A DNA stretch of 8,347 nucleotides from Lachnospiraceae bacterium (lineage in GTDB: Bacteria > Bacillota_A > Clostridia > Lachnospirales > Lachnospiraceae). The notes under the pieces were generated by a model. The model was not told the origin of the DNA. It saw only the letters and a program-made list of their open reading frames with translations, and did no database searches. Below are positions 6,135 through 8,347 of this stretch, piece after piece (within the stretch, counting starts at the first letter, position 1; every line of letters starts with the position of its first letter). Where the stretch lies: the NCBI GenBank assembly GCA_017542725.1, contig JAFXWR010000325.1:1-8347 (forward strand), written 5' to 3'. The translations under genes were made by a program, and so were the position numbers.

Positions 6135-7043
6135 TCAAAAAGGTATATACCCTGCCTTTTTTATGTCTTCCTTGCCCTTATCAGACAAGATATAATTATA
6201 GAGTTTCATAGTCTCTGAGTCAGCAGGAGTATCTTCTCTTATAACAAGATAATACTCATTTAAAAATGGATATTTTCTATCTCCTATAGTCTCATCACTT
6301 GGCATAACACCATCTATAGATATAAGCTCAAGACCTGGAACTGCATACATTTTTTTAGCATAGTAGAATACACTATAGCCTATCGCATTACCACTATTGT
6401 TATATGATGCAAGGGTCTCTATGAGACCATCCATTCCCTCTATACGATATTTTTTAGGTGCATCAACCGGTGTCACATCTTTCATAACAAGGTTTAAGAA
6501 AAGTGTCTGACTTCCACTATTTAAAACTCTTTGATATGCCTCTATCTTTTGATCATCGCCACCGAGTTCCTTCCAATTGGTAATCTTCTCTGTGTAAATG
6601 TCTCTAAGTTGCTCTGTTGTCAAATTCTTAACTTTGTTTTGTGCGTTCACTATAAATACAAGTGCATCCACACCGATAGGAGTTATTTTTAATTTTACTG
6701 GACTCTTATCAATTATCTCTTTTGTCTCTGATGATGGCTCATATACTAAAAGCAAATCTGCATTGCCATCTAAAAGATTTCTCCATGCATAGTCAGTTGT
6801 TGTAACCTCTGTATTATTTTCAGCCTCTGTCAAAGATTCACCTAAGTAGCTTGATCTAATTTGTGCCATCATTGGCATATTGGCAGTAGAGCCATCTACT
6901 CTTGGATAACTTTTTTTCTCGGCAGTTACCTGTGTAGTTTCTTTTGTTGCATCAGCAGTTGTTTCTGCTACTTTTACCGTATTGTTGCAGGCAAATGTTG
7001 CAAATAATAATGTTGCAACAATAGTTAATTTAAAATATTTCAT
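6135..7043 (-). CDS. PstS-like phosphate-type substrate-binding protein, probable lipoprotein
   Basis: A 302-residue periplasmic-binding-fold protein of the PstS-like superfamily, exported to the outer face of the membrane. The N-terminus has a signal peptide ending TFAC at Cys19. The lipobox is imperfect (T and F at -3 and -2), so lipid attachment is likely but not certain. A Thr/Glu/Ala-rich linker follows to about 45. Family motifs are YPRVDGSTANMP (46-57, ligand-binding loop), DLLLVYEPS, then IYTEKITNWKELGG (149-162), NSGSQT (175-180) and a C-terminal DKGKEDIKKAGYIPF. These match PstS-like proteins, but the ligand need not be phosphate, and no permease genes are visible. The start is the ATG at 7041-7043, with AAGGA 7 nt before it. 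The in-frame TTG at 7049 lies against that site and is rejected. It is 45 nt downstream of the WG-like gene and probably co-transcribed with it. Confidence 0.88.
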   Translation of the reverse strand: MKYFKLTIVATLLFATFACNNTVKVAETTADATKETTQVTAEKKSYPRVDGSTANMPMMAQIRSSYLGESLTEAENNTEVTTTDYAWRNLLDGNADLLLVYEPSSETKEIIDKSPVKLKITPIGVDALVFIVNAQNKVKNLTTEQLRDIYTEKITNWKELGGDDQKIEAYQRVLNSGSQTLFLNLVMKDVTPVDAPKKYRIEGMDGLIETLASYNNSGNAIGYSVFYYAKKMYAVPGLELISIDGVMPSDETIGDRKYPFLNEYYLVIREDTPADSETMKLYNYILSDKGKEDIKKAGYIPF

Positions 7044-7050
7044 TTCCAAT

Positions 7051-7055
7051 TCCTT
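7051..7055 (-). promoter_or_regulatory. Ribosome binding site that fixes the start of the binding protein
   Basis: The minus strand reads AAGGA, 7 nt before the ATG at 7043. It is separated by only 2 nt from the GC-rich repeat at 7058-7080, so a hairpin in that repeat could affect access of ribosomes to the site. Confidence 0.75.
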
Positions 7056-7057
7056 CC

Positions 7058-7080
7058 GGGCTCGCAGTGCTCGCCCCTAC
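7058..7080 (-). repeat. Short GC-rich dispersed repeat, intergenic copy (23 bp)
   Basis: The plus strand reads GGGCTCG, core CAGTG, then CTCGCCCCTAC. The outer GGGC and GCCC can pair; internally GCTCGC appears twice as a direct repeat. It fills most of the 45-nt gap between the WG-like gene and the binding-protein gene and stands out as a GC-rich island in AT-rich DNA. Confidence 0.78.
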
Positions 7081-7088
7081 ATATATGA

Positions 7089-8347
7089 TTAATATTCAGT
7101 GACAAATTCTCCAGCGAAGTCTTTTTCGACTGCATCTTCACGCATGGTATCAAATACAGAATAAGTATAGATAGGTATCCCATCGTAATCCATAAAGCCA
7201 TATTTGAAACCATTTTGGTATGTGAAAAATTTTTCTGTCATATTATCAATGTATTTTAAATTGTCAACTACTATATGCAAGTCATTGTTAATTACTCCCA
7301 TTCTTCCAGTACTTGCATCAGTAAATGGCTTATAATCAGTCTCAATATTATACCAACCCCTTATTATAAGAGCCCTACCAGGAATCTCGTTTGCAACTTT
7401 TAAATCTTTGTCCAAAAAGTATGTGTTACCTTCTTTAGTTATAACTATATAATCGTCATAGGCATAAGTTTCTATTGAGTCAATGTGATCAAGTACTACA
7501 TTGAAATTCACATCATAGAGTTCAAAGTCTGTTCTACTTGAATAATCGGTAGCAGTGCCATTTGAAAAGAAGACTTTGTCAAATTTTTCTATCTTTTCTA
7601 TCATACAATTGGTGTCAAACTTTTTAACTGTTTCCAGTTTCTCATTGTAAACGGTATTCTTATTAGCAAATATATAGCCCTCTTGAATAAAAGTATTATC
7701 AAGACTCTTAAACGTCGCAACCATCTCTAGTTTATCATTATATACATCACAAGTATCATCATCAAACATACCTATATCAATACTCTTGTGTGCCAAGAAT
7801 AAAACATTCCCATTATGAACGAATGCATTTACATACTGATACTTGCCACTTTTTTCTATCTTCGTAATTGAATCATCATACTTACTTTGCTCTTCTTGTA
7901 TCTTTTCCCAATTTGTCTTCTCTTCTACATATGGGCGGTCTTCGCTCACTTTTTCTCTCTTATCAAAATCATAATCAAAAGCGATTTTCCCTCTTCTCAC
8001 AGTTAATACAGGGAATGTATCACTATATATTCTTTCATCTACGTCCTCATCAAAAATAAAATTGTAATTTTCATCAAGATAATTATATTTTCTGCCATCT
8101 GAACCATCTTCGTTTTTTACTCTTCGTGACAAATTCACAAGATGCACATTATTTCTAGTTTCAACACCATTAAGTGAATATCCTTCTATTCTTTTTAACT
8201 CATTAAAATTTTCATCGCAAATTATGGTCACTTCTTTTTCATCGCTTCCATATTCGTCTGTTGACATAACAAAATTTCTGTCAAAAGTTTCTAAATTACT
8301 ATAAGGCAAGGTGGTTGTTTCTTTAGTATTTACATTGAATACTTTTA
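7089..8347 (-). CDS. Repeat protein with WG-like beta repeats, 5' end outside window
   Basis: The open frame runs to the right edge with 418 residues visible, so the N-terminus is missing. About nine short turn-like units recur, of the form (Y/L)(D/N)-x-(N/D/K)-(L/F)-x-x-hydrophobic: CDENFNELKRI, LDENYNFIFDED, VYNDKLEMVATF, VYNEKLETVKKF, LYDVNFNVVLDHI, FLDKDLKVANEI, VINNDLHIVVDNL and FMDYDGIPIYTY among them. The last (YGFMDYDGIPIYTYSVFD) most resembles a WG/KWG repeat. This pattern suggests a beta-propeller or beta-solenoid. A charged Glu/Lys-rich stretch with possible helix (visible residues about 140-165) interrupts the repeats. A TTG at 8309 and an ATG at 8267 could be read as starts, but neither has a Shine-Dalgarno. 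Function is unknown. The linked exported binding protein makes an envelope role plausible, but that is inference. Confidence 0.75.
   Translation of the reverse strand, partial: KVFNVNTKETTTLPYSNLETFDRNFVMSTDEYGSDEKEVTIICDENFNELKRIEGYSLNGVETRNNVHLVNLSRRVKNEDGSDGRKYNYLDENYNFIFDEDVDERIYSDTFPVLTVRRGKIAFDYDFDKREKVSEDRPYVEEKTNWEKIQEEQSKYDDSITKIEKSGKYQYVNAFVHNGNVLFLAHKSIDIGMFDDDTCDVYNDKLEMVATFKSLDNTFIQEGYIFANKNTVYNEKLETVKKFDTNCMIEKIEKFDKVFFSNGTATDYSSRTDFELYDVNFNVVLDHIDSIETYAYDDYIVITKEGNTYFLDKDLKVANEIPGRALIIRGWYNIETDYKPFTDASTGRMGVINNDLHIVVDNLKYIDNMTEKFFTYQNGFKYGFMDYDGIPIYTYSVFDTMREDAVEKDFAGEFVTEY

Noticed and set aside
7044..7049. TTG at 7049 as the start of the PstS-like protein
   Set aside because: It lies 1 nt from the AAGGA site, too close to use it. 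The ATG at 7043 has a 7-nt gap.
8267..8309. TTG at 8309 or ATG at 8267 as a true start of the WG-like gene
   Set aside because: No Shine-Dalgarno precedes either, and the frame stays open to the window edge, so the gene is better treated as 5'-truncated.

Overview
The window is AT-rich DNA, with roughly 35-40% GC in most genes by eye and about 25% in one. It looks like a low-GC Firmicute, most likely a Clostridia-type gut or oral commensal. The grounds are strong GGAGG ribosome binding sites, TTGACA / TGnTAATAT promoters, a Firmicute-style S12 protein, and a BspA/internalin-like surface protein with choline-binding-type repeats. I cannot name the genus. Every gene I support lies on the minus strand, so transcription runs from high to low coordinates.

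Layout from right to left (5' to 3' of the genes). 8347-7089 is the 3' part of a protein built from short beta-type repeats (WG-repeat-like), whose 5' end is outside the window. A 45-nt gap follows, holding a short GC-rich repeat element, and then a PstS-like phosphate-type substrate-binding protein (7043-6135). Next is a lower-GC ATPase with a C-terminal PD-(D/E)xK-like motif (6064-4673). It has its own near-consensus promoter, which places the predicted transcription start on the A of the ATG, so its mRNA is probably leaderless. Then comes a 1396-residue secreted adhesin-like protein (4559-369). Its order is signal peptide, acidic linker, two InlB-like B-repeats, DUF285/BspA block, B-repeat, second DUF285 block, B-repeat, an unassigned domain, a Pro/Ser/Gly linker, and cell-wall-binding repeats. 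Last is the start of rpsL (ribosomal protein S12, 205-1, running off the left edge), with its own strong promoter and a structured leader.

The most unusual signal is a 23-24 bp GC-rich element, GGGCTCG + 5-6 nt core + YTCGCCCCTAC on the plus strand. It occurs five times in one orientation. Two copies are intergenic (344-366 and 7058-7080). Three lie inside the adhesin gene (4224-4247, 4338-4361, 4377-4400), where they are read in frame as the peptide VGAKLGEP or close variants. The coding copies are 24 bp and keep the frame; the intergenic copies are 23 bp. This looks like a dispersed short repeat that has been accommodated within a protein-coding gene.

A second point is the rpsL upstream region. 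A TTGACA-17-TAATAT promoter sits directly before a 10-bp hairpin with a T tract. The hairpin probably ends adhesin transcription, but it would also form the first ~25 nt of the rpsL transcript. The window therefore joins a core translation gene to an accessory envelope and surface region. The WG-like protein and the binding protein probably form one operon. The ATPase, the adhesin and rpsL each appear to have separate promoters.
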